Shown: positions 22,000 through 29,089 of the stretch, piece by piece | How the letters are laid out: every line of letters starts with the position of its first letter | Position numbering within the stretch: the first letter of the stretch is position 1 | Assembly (NCBI RefSeq): GCF_020042665.1 | Contig: NZ_CP083376.1 | Span: 2,392,001 to 2,456,000, forward strand | Length of the DNA stretch: 64,000 bases | Direction: 5' to 3' | DNA from: Pseudoxanthomonas sp. X-1 | GTDB taxonomy: Bacteria > Pseudomonadota > Gammaproteobacteria > Xanthomonadales > Xanthomonadaceae | Notes under the pieces: model-generated | Told to the model about the DNA's origin: nothing | What the model saw: only the letters and a program-made list of their open reading frames with translations | The model's database searches: none | Program-made: the position numbers and the translations under genes

Positions 22000-23772
22000 A
22001 TGCGCCTGCGCCCCGCCCTGCTCGCCTGTCTGCTGTTGAGTCCCTGGATGCCGGCGGCCGCCGCGCCTGGCGATGCGGCGCTGGTCAGCGTCTCCGAAGC
22101 CTCCGGCTTCACCAGGACCGGCCGCTACGAGGAAGTCGGACGCCTGTGCGCCGCCTTCGCCGCGCGCTGGCCGCAGGCGGTGCGCTGTTTCGACTTCGGC
22201 ACCACGCCCGAGGGCCGCCCGCTGCAGGCCATGGCGATCTCCACCAGCGGCGCGCTCGATCCCGCCGCGGCCCGCGCGCGCGGCCTGCCGGTGGTGCTGA
22301 TCCAGGGCGGCATCCACCCCGGTGAGATCGATGGCAAGGACGCCGGCTTCCTCGTCGCCCGCCAGCTGCTGGAAGGCCAGCGCGCCAAGGGCGCGCTGGA
22401 CAAGGTGGTCTGGCTGTTCGTGCCGGTGTTCAACGCCGACGGGCACGAGCGCTTCGGCCCCTGGAACCGCCCCAACCAGCGCGGCCCGGAGGAGATGGGC
22501 TTCCGCGCCACCGCGCAGAACCTCAACCTCAACCGCGACTACATGAAGGCCGACGCGCCGGAGATGCAGGCGATGCTGGCCCTGGTCGACGCCTGGGACC
22601 CGCTAATCGCCATGGACCTGCACGTCACCGACGGCGCCAAGTTCCGCCACGACATCTCGGTCCAGGTCGAACCCTCGCACGAAGGCGACCCCACCCTGCA
22701 GCGCGACGGCCAGGCCCTGCGCGCGGCGATGATCGCGCAGCTGGACCGCCAGGGTTCGCACGCGCTGCCGTTCTACCCCTCGCTGGCCGAGAACGACAAT
22801 CCGGCCGCCGGCTTCGCCGACGAGATCTATCCGCCGCGCTTCTCGCACGGCTACTTCCAGCTGCGCAACCGCTTCGGCGTGCTGGTGGAGACCCATTCCT
22901 GGCTGCGCTATCCGCAGCGCGTGGCGATCACCGGCAATGCCATCGTCGCCGTGCTGCAGCAGGCCGCCGCGCACGGCGCCGCCTGGCGCGGCGATGCGGC
23001 CGCGGCCGATCAGGCCGCCACCCGGCTCGGCGGCCAGCCGCAGGTGCTGGACTGGAAGGCCAACAACACCCCGCGCATGATCGACTTCCTCGGCTATGCC
23101 TACACGCGCACGCCCTCGGACGTGTCCGGCGGGCTGATGACGCGCTACGACGAAAACACCCCGCAGGTCTGGCACATCCCGCTGCGCGACACGATGGAAC
23201 CGGCGGTGACCACCACCGCGCCGCGCGCCGGCTACCTGGTGCCGGCAGCCTGGGCGCCGATGGTCGAGCCCAGGCTGCGCGCGCACGGGCTGCAGTACCG
23301 CCGCCTCGACGCGGCCCTGGAGGCGCCGGCGCAGGCCTATCGCGCCACCCGCATCGACTTCGACAAGACCTCCACCGAAGGCCGCCAGCGCCTCAGGCTC
23401 GCCGGCGCCTGGGCCGACGAATCCGCGCAGCTGCCGGCCGGCAGCCTGTTCGTGCCCATTGCCCAGCCGCGCGCGCGGCTGGTGGTGGCGCTGTTGGACC
23501 CGGACGCGCCGGACTCGCTGCTGCAGTGGGGGCTGTTCAACGCCGCGTTCGAGCGCAAGGAATACATGGAGAGCTACGTGGCCGAGGACGTCGCGCGGCA
23601 GATGCTGCGCGATCCGCAGGTCAAGGCGGCCTTCGAGCAGCGCCTGAAGGACGATGCGACCTTCGCCGCCAGTCCGCGCGCGCGGCTGGAGTTCTTCGCC
23701 CGCCGCCATCCCTCCTGGGATCCGCGTTACGGCCTGTATCCGGTGCTGCGTACCGACCAGCTGCCGCGCTGA
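22000..23772 (+). CDS. M14 family zinc carboxypeptidase, exported
   Basis: A protein of about 590 residues. The start MRLRPALLACLLLSPWMPAA gives a signal peptide ending AAA; an in-frame ATGATG at 21964 would add 12 residues. Zinc ligands are seen in GGIHPGEIDGKDAG (H and E of the HxxE motif) and in MDLHVTDGAKF. The catalytic Glu is in GVLVETHSWLRYP. NADGHERFGP and NLNRDYMK are substrate-pocket motifs of M14 peptidases. It is probably periplasmic or secreted, trimming peptides. It is divergent from the POT transporter. Confidence 0.9.
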   Translation: MRLRPALLACLLLSPWMPAAAAPGDAALVSVSEASGFTRTGRYEEVGRLCAAFAARWPQAVRCFDFGTTPEGRPLQAMAISTSGALDPAAARARGLPVVLIQGGIHPGEIDGKDAGFLVARQLLEGQRAKGALDKVVWLFVPVFNADGHERFGPWNRPNQRGPEEMGFRATAQNLNLNRDYMKADAPEMQAMLALVDAWDPLIAMDLHVTDGAKFRHDISVQVEPSHEGDPTLQRDGQALRAAMIAQLDRQGSHALPFYPSLAENDNPAAGFADEIYPPRFSHGYFQLRNRFGVLVETHSWLRYPQRVAITGNAIVAVLQQAAAHGAAWRGDAAAADQAATRLGGQPQVLDWKANNTPRMIDFLGYAYTRTPSDVSGGLMTRYDENTPQVWHIPLRDTMEPAVTTTAPRAGYLVPAAWAPMVEPRLRAHGLQYRRLDAALEAPAQAYRATRIDFDKTSTEGRQRLRLAGAWADESAQLPAGSLFVPIAQPRARLVVALLDPDAPDSLLQWGLFNAAFERKEYMESYVAEDVARQMLRDPQVKAAFEQRLKDDATFAASPRARLEFFARRHPSWDPRYGLYPVLRTDQLPR

Positions 23773-23891
23773 CCCGCACGCCAGCGCGGGCGCCCGCCCA
23801 GACGTGAGTATCCGTGGCGGCGCGCCGCTCTCGGTTTACAAGCCGGGGCGCTGCGACCAAACTGCCGGCTCCAAGCTGAATGGGGAAAGGC

Positions 23892-24350
23892 ATGTCGGGT
23901 CGGGGTCCGCGCCCACAAGGATTCTGGCAAGGACGCGGCCGGCTGCTGCTGCTCGCCGTGGTGGCCGCCGCGGTCGCCTGGCAGGCCACGCGCGCGCCCC
24001 GGCCGGCCACCGAAAGCACACCGGCGCCGATCGCCACGTCCCAGGCCGGGGCGGCTTCGCCGGCCGATGCCCTGCCCGCCTTCCTGCCGCCCGAGGCGCG
24101 CGACACCCTGGCGCTGATCGCCCACGGCGGCCCCTTCCCGCATCCGCAGGACGGCTCGGTCTTCGGCAACTACGAAGGACGCCTGCCTGCCCAGCCGCGC
24201 GGCTGGTACCACGAGTACACGGTCCGCACGCCCGGCGTGCCCACGCGCGGCGCGCGCCGGATCATCACGGGGGGCACGCCGCCGCGCGAGTACTGGTACA
24301 CGGCCGATCACTACGGCAGCTTCCGCCGGTTCCAGGTGCCCCGCCGGTGA
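23892..24350 (+). CDS. Exported guanyl-specific ribonuclease (barnase/RNase Sa-type, N1/T1 family)
   Basis: A 152-residue protein with an N-terminal hydrophobic anchor or signal (RLLLLAVVAAAVAWQATRAP), an Ala/Pro linker, and a C-terminal microbial-RNase domain of about 90 residues. The domain contains LPPEARDTLALIAHGGPFPH, DGSVFGNYEGRLP, WYHEYTVRTPGV, ARRIITGG and YWYTADHYGSFRRF. The Glu in YHEYTV, the Arg in ARRIITG and the His in ADHYGSF match the catalytic Glu/Arg/His of the family. An in-frame ATG at 23880 is an alternative start. The gene overlaps the barstar-like gene by GTGA, so toxin and inhibitor are co-expressed. Confidence 0.88.
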   Translation: MSGRGPRPQGFWQGRGRLLLLAVVAAAVAWQATRAPRPATESTPAPIATSQAGAASPADALPAFLPPEARDTLALIAHGGPFPHPQDGSVFGNYEGRLPAQPRGWYHEYTVRTPGVPTRGARRIITGGTPPREYWYTADHYGSFRRFQVPRR

Positions 24351-24781
24351 ACGCCGACCAGGATCCGCACCTGGAGGATGCCAGCCGCGCCGGCGTGTAC
24401 TTCGTCGGCGCGCAGGATCTGGACGCCCTGGCCGCTTACGCCTTCACCGCGCGGCTGGTCCTGCGGCGCATCGACCTGATGGGCGTGCGCGACAAGCAGA
24501 CCCTGCTGCTGCGCATCGCGGTCGCGCTGGACTTCCCCCTGGGCACCGGGCGCAACTGGGACGGCCTGCTGGACTGCCTGCGCGACCTGGCCTGGCTGCC
24601 CGGCGCCGGCTATGCGCTGCTGCTGGAGAACGCCGGCGAGCTGCACGCGGGCAACGAGGCCGACTTCGACACGCTGGTGGCGGTGCTGGACCAGGCGCAG
24701 CTGGCCTGGCGCGAGCGCGGCGTGCCGTTCTGGGCATTCCTGGCGCTGCGCGACAAGGACATCGACGCGCTCGAGGACTAG
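24347..24781 (+). CDS. Barstar family ribonuclease inhibitor
   Basis: A 144-residue cytosolic protein. The start is the GTG at 24347 overlapping the RNase stop (GTGA). The barstar fold is indicated by the order LVLRRIDLMGVRDKQTLLLR, IAVALDFPLGTGRNWDGLLD, CLRDLAWLPGAGYALLLENA and a C-terminal FWAFLAL strand. NWDGLLDCLRD is the characteristic helix-loop that blocks the RNase active site. The adjacent overlapping RNase gene makes it the cognate immunity partner: it protects the cell from RNase not yet exported. The partnership is inferred from the overlap. Confidence 0.9.
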   Translation: MNADQDPHLEDASRAGVYFVGAQDLDALAAYAFTARLVLRRIDLMGVRDKQTLLLRIAVALDFPLGTGRNWDGLLDCLRDLAWLPGAGYALLLENAGELHAGNEADFDTLVAVLDQAQLAWRERGVPFWAFLALRDKDIDALED

Positions 24782-24868
24782 CGCAGGCGATGCACCGCGC
24801 CGGATCGCCAAGCCTTCCAAGCGCCGTCGGGAGCGCGAGCCGCAGGGTGCGCCATGCGATCATGGTGC

Positions 24869-26245
24869 ATGGATGATTTCTCGACACTGCCGCTGAGCGA
24901 CGCGCTGCGGCGCGGCCTCGACGCCTCCGGCTACACCCGCCCCACCGACATCCAGGCACGCGCGCTGCCGGCCCTGCTCGAGGGGCGCGATGTCATCGCC
25001 CAGGCGCCGACCGGCAGCGGCAAGACCGCCGCCTTCGCGCTGGGCCTGCTTTCGCGCGTGGACACCGGCCTGGTCAAGACCCAGGCGCTGGTGCTGTGTC
25101 CCACGCGCGAACTGGCCGACCAGGTCGCCCGCGCCGTGCGCCGGCTCGCCGTCGGCCTGCCCAACCTGAAGGTCTCGCTGCTGTGCGGCGGCATGGCCCT
25201 GGAGCCGCAGCTGGCCTCGCTCGAACACGACCCGCACGTGGTGGTCGGCACGCCCGGCCGCGTGCAGGAGTTGATGCGCAAGAAGGCCCTGCATCTGAAC
25301 GGCGTGCGCGTGCTGGTGCTGGACGAGGGCGACCGCATGCTGGACATGGGCTTCGAGGACCAGATCCGCGAGATCGTCGGGCGCACGCCCCGGACCCGCC
25401 AGAGCCTGCTGTTCTCGGCCACCTGGCCGGACGCGATCCGTGCCATCGCCCAGGACATGCTGCGCGAACCGCTGGAAGTGGCCGCCGCGGCGACCGCCGC
25501 CACCGCGCCGGACATCCTGCAGCGCTTCTGCGAGGTCGAACCCGCCCTGCGGCAGAAGGCACTGGCCGGCCTGCTGCTGGCCCAGCGCGTGGAGCCGGCC
25601 GTGGTGTTCTGCAATACCCGCAAGGACGTGGACGAGGTCGCCAACTCCCTGCAGGGCTACGGCTTCTCGGCCCTGGCCCTGCATGGCGACCTGGAGCAGC
25701 GCGATCGCGAGGAGGTGCTGGTGCGCTTCGCCGGCGGCAGCTGCAACGTACTGGTGGCCAGCGACGTGGCCGCGCGCGGCCTGGACGTGGAGGACGTGGC
25801 CGCGGTGTTCAACTACGAACTGCCGACCGACACCGACACCTATACCCACCGCATCGGCCGCACCGCCCGCGCCGGACGCAGCGGCCTGGCCTTCAGCCTG
25901 GTCGCCCCGCGCGAACTGCCGCGGGCGCGGATGCTCGAAGAGCTCTCCGGCGCGCCGCTGGAATGGATGAAGACCCCGCTGGCCACCGGCCGCCCGGCGC
26001 AGCCGCCGCGCGCGCCGTTCGCCACCCTGCGCGTGGACGGCGGCAAGAAGGACAAGCTGCGCCCCGGCGACCTGCTCGGCGCCCTGACCGGCGACGCCGG
26101 CCTGCCGGGCAGTGCGATCGGCAAGATCATGATCGGCCCGGTGCGCAGCTATGTCGCCGTGCAGGCCGGCCAGGCCGACAAGGCCGTGGCGCGCCTGTCG
26201 GCCGGCAAGATCAAGGGCCGCAGCTTCCGCGTGCGCAAGCTCTGA
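24869..26245 (+). CDS. dbpA: ATP-dependent RNA helicase DbpA
   Basis: A 458-residue DEAD-box protein of 50S ribosome assembly. Motif Q lies in YTRPTDIQARALP, Walker A in [14 protein letters not shown], motif Ia in PTRELADQV, motif III in SATW and motif VI in HRIGRTARAGR. The C-terminal DbpA RNA-binding domain (about 385-458), specific for 23S hairpin 92, contains KLRPGDLLGAL, IGKIMIGPVRSYV and IKGRSFRVRKL. The Walker B box reads DEGD rather than DEAD (LVLDEGDRMLDMGF). The start MDDFSTLPLS at 24869 is where homology begins. Confidence 0.95.
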   Translation: MDDFSTLPLSDALRRGLDASGYTRPTDIQARALPALLEGRDVIAQAPTGSGKTAAFALGLLSRVDTGLVKTQALVLCPTRELADQVARAVRRLAVGLPNLKVSLLCGGMALEPQLASLEHDPHVVVGTPGRVQELMRKKALHLNGVRVLVLDEGDRMLDMGFEDQIREIVGRTPRTRQSLLFSATWPDAIRAIAQDMLREPLEVAAAATAATAPDILQRFCEVEPALRQKALAGLLLAQRVEPAVVFCNTRKDVDEVANSLQGYGFSALALHGDLEQRDREEVLVRFAGGSCNVLVASDVAARGLDVEDVAAVFNYELPTDTDTYTHRIGRTARAGRSGLAFSLVAPRELPRARMLEELSGAPLEWMKTPLATGRPAQPPRAPFATLRVDGGKKDKLRPGDLLGALTGDAGLPGSAIGKIMIGPVRSYVAVQAGQADKAVARLSAGKIKGRSFRVRKL

Positions 26246-26260
26246 GGATCGTGCCGGCGC

Positions 26261-26665
26261 TCAGGGCGTCGGCCGCAGCTGCAGCGCGATCCAGGCGCCC
26301 AGCGCCACCAGCACCAGCCCACCGGCCAGGCTGACGCCCAGGTTGGCGAAGGCGACCATGCCGCGCCCGGTGCGTGCCAGCATCAGGCTTTCCATCATCA
26401 GCGAGGAAAAGGTGGTCAGTCCGCCCAGGATGCCGACCACCAGGAACGCGCGCAGGTACAGCGCCGAGGGCCCGCGGTTCTCCAGCCACACCAGCAGGAA
26501 GCCGCCGACCAGCGAGCCGATGAAGTTGGCCGCCAGCGTGCCGTAGGGGAAGCCGCTGCCGAACTGGCGCAGCATCTGCCCGCCGATCCAGAAACGCAGG
26601 CCCGCGCCCAGCGCACCGCCGCCCATCACCAGCGCCAGCTGCTGCCACCACAGGGACGGATTCAT
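26261..26665 (-). CDS. crcB: Fluoride efflux channel CrcB (Fluc)
   Basis: A 134-residue inner-membrane protein with four hydrophobic segments. Fluc landmarks are GGALGAGLRFWIG, YGTLAANFIGSLVGGFL with the conserved Asn, and the central Na+-site and fluoride-path motif GGLTTFSSLMMES. It forms antiparallel dimers that expel fluoride. The ATG overlaps the stop of a 21-codon leader ORF (ATGA). A fluoride riboswitch lies on the same strand about 115-185 nt upstream, which strongly supports the assignment and indicates induction by fluoride. Confidence 0.95.
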   Translation of the reverse strand: MNPSLWWQQLALVMGGGALGAGLRFWIGGQMLRQFGSGFPYGTLAANFIGSLVGGFLLVWLENRGPSALYLRAFLVVGILGGLTTFSSLMMESLMLARTGRGMVAFANLGVSLAGGLVLVALGAWIALQLRPTP

Positions 26666-26727
26666 GCCGCCCCCCGCGAGGCGCGCATCGAGGATTCAGG
26701 GGAAGCGGGCGAGGCGTGTTGCGGCAT
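26662..26727 (-). CDS. Short leader ORF coupled to crcB
   Basis: 21 codons starting MPQHASPASP and ending ASRGAA. The ATG at 26727 follows ggag with a 6-nt spacer, a better ribosome site than that of crcB itself. Its TGA overlaps the crcB ATG (ATGA). It lies between the riboswitch and crcB. It may exist to couple crcB translation to ribosome entry upstream. It could also be fortuitous, since no homologue is known to me. Confidence 0.45.
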   Translation of the reverse strand: MPQHASPASPESSMRASRGAA

Positions 26728-26780
26728 GACGGTCTCCGAAGGATCGAGGCCGGGGCACGCACCTGCCACCCCGGCGCGGG

Positions 26781-26849
26781 GTTGGGCAGGCATCATCAGC
26801 ACGGCGGTTCGCGCCGCCGGCGGTTCGAGGAGGAATGCCATCTCCTGTG
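26781..26849 (-). promoter_or_regulatory. Fluoride riboswitch (crcB motif)
   Basis: On the minus strand the RNA reads ggagatggcattcctcc (26845-26829), then cgaaccgccggcggcgcgaa, then gctgatgatgcctgc (26800-26786). These are the conserved 5' and 3' blocks of the crcB motif, including the GGNGATGG...AACCGCC pseudoknot strands and the terminal GCTGATGATGCC. A GC hairpin (accccg/cggggt) follows immediately and could be the expression platform. It sits between rarA and crcB and would switch on crcB when fluoride binds. Confidence 0.92.
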
Positions 26850-26868
26850 GGCCGCGACGATAGCCGCT

Positions 26869-28230
26869 TCAGCGCGCCTTGTCAGCCCGCGCCTGCGCGC
26901 GCGCCGCGCGCAGGGCATCGAGCTTCTGCTTGAGCTTGATCTCCAGCCCGCGCTCGACCGGCTGATAGTAGACGCGCTCGCCCATCGCATCGGGGAAGCC
27001 GGTCTGGTCCAGCGCGATGCCGCCCTCGGCATCGTGGTCGTACTGATAGCCTTGGCCGTAGCCCAGGCCCTTCATCAGCTTGGTCGGCGCGTTGCGCAGG
27101 TGCATCGGCACCTCCTGGGTGCCGGTCTCGCGGACCTCGGCCTTGGCCTGGTTAAAGGCGGCATAGCCGGCGTTGGACTTGGCGGTGGAGGCCAGGTACA
27201 GCACCAGCTGCGCCAGGGCGAGTTCGCCCTCCGGGCTGCCCAGGCGCTCATAGATGTCCCAGGCCTCCAGCGCCATCTGCTGGGCGCGCGGATCGGCCAG
27301 GCCGATGTCCTCGATCGCCATGCGCGTGAGGCGGCGCGCCAGATACGCCCGGTCGCAGCCGCCATCGAGCATGCGCGTGAGCCAGTACAGCGCCGAATCC
27401 GGATTGGAGCTGCGCACCGACTTGTGCAGCGCCGAGATCTGGTCGTAGAACTGCTCGCCGCCCTTGTCGAAGCGGCGCGTGCGGTCGGCCAGCACCTGCA
27501 CCAGCGTGGCCTCGGTGACCTGGCCGCCCTCGTCCACCGCCAGCTCGGCGGCGATCTCAAGCAGCGTCAGCGCGCGGCGCACGTCGCCATCGGCCGCGCC
27601 GGCGATCTGCATCAGCGCCTCATCGGAGACCTCCAGCCCCTGCCCGCCCAGCCCGCGATCGCTGTCTTCCAGCGCATGGCGCAGCGCCTGGGCGATGTCG
27701 GCCGGCGATACCGCCTCCATCACGTGCACGCGGCAGCGCGAGAGCAGCGCCGAGTTCAGCTCGAAGGACGGGTTCTCGGTGGTCGCGCCGACGAACAGGA
27801 TCGTGCCGCGCTCGATATGCGGCAGGAACGCATCCTGCTGGCCCTTGTTGAAGCGGTGCACCTCGTCGACGAACAGCACCGTGCGCCGCCCCTGGGCGAA
27901 GCGGTGCGCGGCCTCGGCCAGCACCTGGCGCACCTCCGGCAGGCCGGAGAGCACGGCGGAGATCGCCTTGAACTCCGCATCGGCGTACTGCGCCAGCAGC
28001 AGCGACAGCGTGGTCTTGCCGCAGCCCGGCGGCCCCCACAGGATCATCGAATGCACGCGGCCCGATTCGACCGCGCGGCGCAGCGCCGTGCCCGGCGCGA
28101 GCAGGCGGCGCTGGCCGACCATCTCGTCCAGCGTGCGCGGGCGCATGCGCTCGGCCAGCGGCTGCAGCGCGCTGCGATCGACGCTCAGCAGATCGTCGGT
28201 GGGAGGCGGGGAAGTGCGGGTGCGGGCCAC
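26869..28230 (-). CDS. rarA: Replication-associated recombination protein RarA (MgsA)
   Basis: A 453-residue AAA+ ATPase acting at stalled forks. PLAERMRPRTLDEMVGQ is the clamp-loader-like start. Walker A is WGPPGCGKTTLSLLL, Walker B FVDEVHRFNKGQQDAFLP, sensor 1 GATTENPSFELNSALLSRC. The C-terminal tetramerisation domain contains DISALHKSVRSSNPDSALYW-type sequence, ARRLTRMAIEDIGLADP and the PMHLRNAPTKLMKGLGYG block. Length is normal. It lies 45 bp downstream of lolA on the same strand, in the common order ftsK-lolA-rarA. Confidence 0.96.
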   Translation of the reverse strand: MARTRTSPPPTDDLLSVDRSALQPLAERMRPRTLDEMVGQRRLLAPGTALRRAVESGRVHSMILWGPPGCGKTTLSLLLAQYADAEFKAISAVLSGLPEVRQVLAEAAHRFAQGRRTVLFVDEVHRFNKGQQDAFLPHIERGTILFVGATTENPSFELNSALLSRCRVHVMEAVSPADIAQALRHALEDSDRGLGGQGLEVSDEALMQIAGAADGDVRRALTLLEIAAELAVDEGGQVTEATLVQVLADRTRRFDKGGEQFYDQISALHKSVRSSNPDSALYWLTRMLDGGCDRAYLARRLTRMAIEDIGLADPRAQQMALEAWDIYERLGSPEGELALAQLVLYLASTAKSNAGYAAFNQAKAEVRETGTQEVPMHLRNAPTKLMKGLGYGQGYQYDHDAEGGIALDQTGFPDAMGERVYYQPVERGLEIKLKQKLDALRAARAQARADKAR

Positions 28231-28275
28231 ACCGCCATTGTAGGCGGTGCGCGCCCAGCCGTCGTCGCGGCCGGT

Positions 28276-28905
28276 TTACTGCGCCGCGCCGACCACATCC
28301 ACGCCCGCGGCCGGCTTGTAGCTGAAGGTGCCGGCGGCAAAGGCCGGGTTGCGCTTCCAGCCGCTGAACTCCACCTCGGTGCGCTGGCCGACCGCATCGG
28401 TCACCTTCATGCGCTTGAGCTGGCCATTGGCGAAACCCAGTTCGGCCACCTCGAAACCGCTGGTCGCATCGTCCCGCTTGGGCGTCAGCGTCATCCACTC
28501 CAGGCCCCGCGCGGCCGGGGCCTGGGAGACGTCGAACTTCGCGTCCAGCTCCTTCGGCTTGAGCAGCGCGGCCAGCGGGCTGCTCTGCGCCTCGCTGCCC
28601 TGGTCGCGCACGGTGGCCTGCTGCAGGTCCGGCTCGTAGATCCAGACCTTCCGGCCGTCGGCCACGATCAGTTGCTCGTAGGGCTTGGAGTATTCCCAGC
28701 GGAACAGGTCCGGCGTGGACAGCGCCACGCGGCCGCTGGAGCGCTCCTTCACCGCGCCGTTGGCGTTGTAGACGGTCTGGCTGAACTGCCCGTCCAGGCC
28801 CTTGAGGCCGTTGGTGAAGGCGACCAGCTCGGCGCGCGCGTCGGCCAGCGCGGTGCCGGCCAGCAGCACCGTGCCCAGCACGGCCATTTTCAGCATGCGG
28901 ATCAT
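28276..28905 (-). CDS. lolA: Outer-membrane lipoprotein carrier protein LolA
   Basis: A 209-residue periplasmic chaperone that ferries lipoproteins from LolCDE to LolB. The signal peptide is MIRMLKMAVLGTVLLAGTAL with cleavage near ADA. The mature protein shows LKGLDGQFSQTVYNANG, GRVALSTPDLFRWEYSKPYE and VWIYEPDLQQATV, all LolA hallmarks. The ATG at 28905 with aggggtg upstream is preferred to a frame opening at 28968. It is part of the ftsK-lolA-rarA series, 184 bp from the ftsK stop. Confidence 0.94.
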   Translation of the reverse strand: MIRMLKMAVLGTVLLAGTALADARAELVAFTNGLKGLDGQFSQTVYNANGAVKERSSGRVALSTPDLFRWEYSKPYEQLIVADGRKVWIYEPDLQQATVRDQGSEAQSSPLAALLKPKELDAKFDVSQAPAARGLEWMTLTPKRDDATSGFEVAELGFANGQLKRMKVTDAVGQRTEVEFSGWKRNPAFAAGTFSYKPAAGVDVVGAAQ

Positions 28906-29089
28906 GCAAACACCCCTGATGTCGTGATGCGGCAAGTGTGACGCGTCCAATCTGAATCGGCGGGCCATGGCGGTGCCGCCGAACGGGCGGGATCGGCTGC
29001 AGGCCCGCGCGGCAGGCGAGGCAACCTCGACGATCCACGGAAGGATGGGCGGACGGCGCTACGCCGCTCCACCGAAGTTCCCCGCCGCT

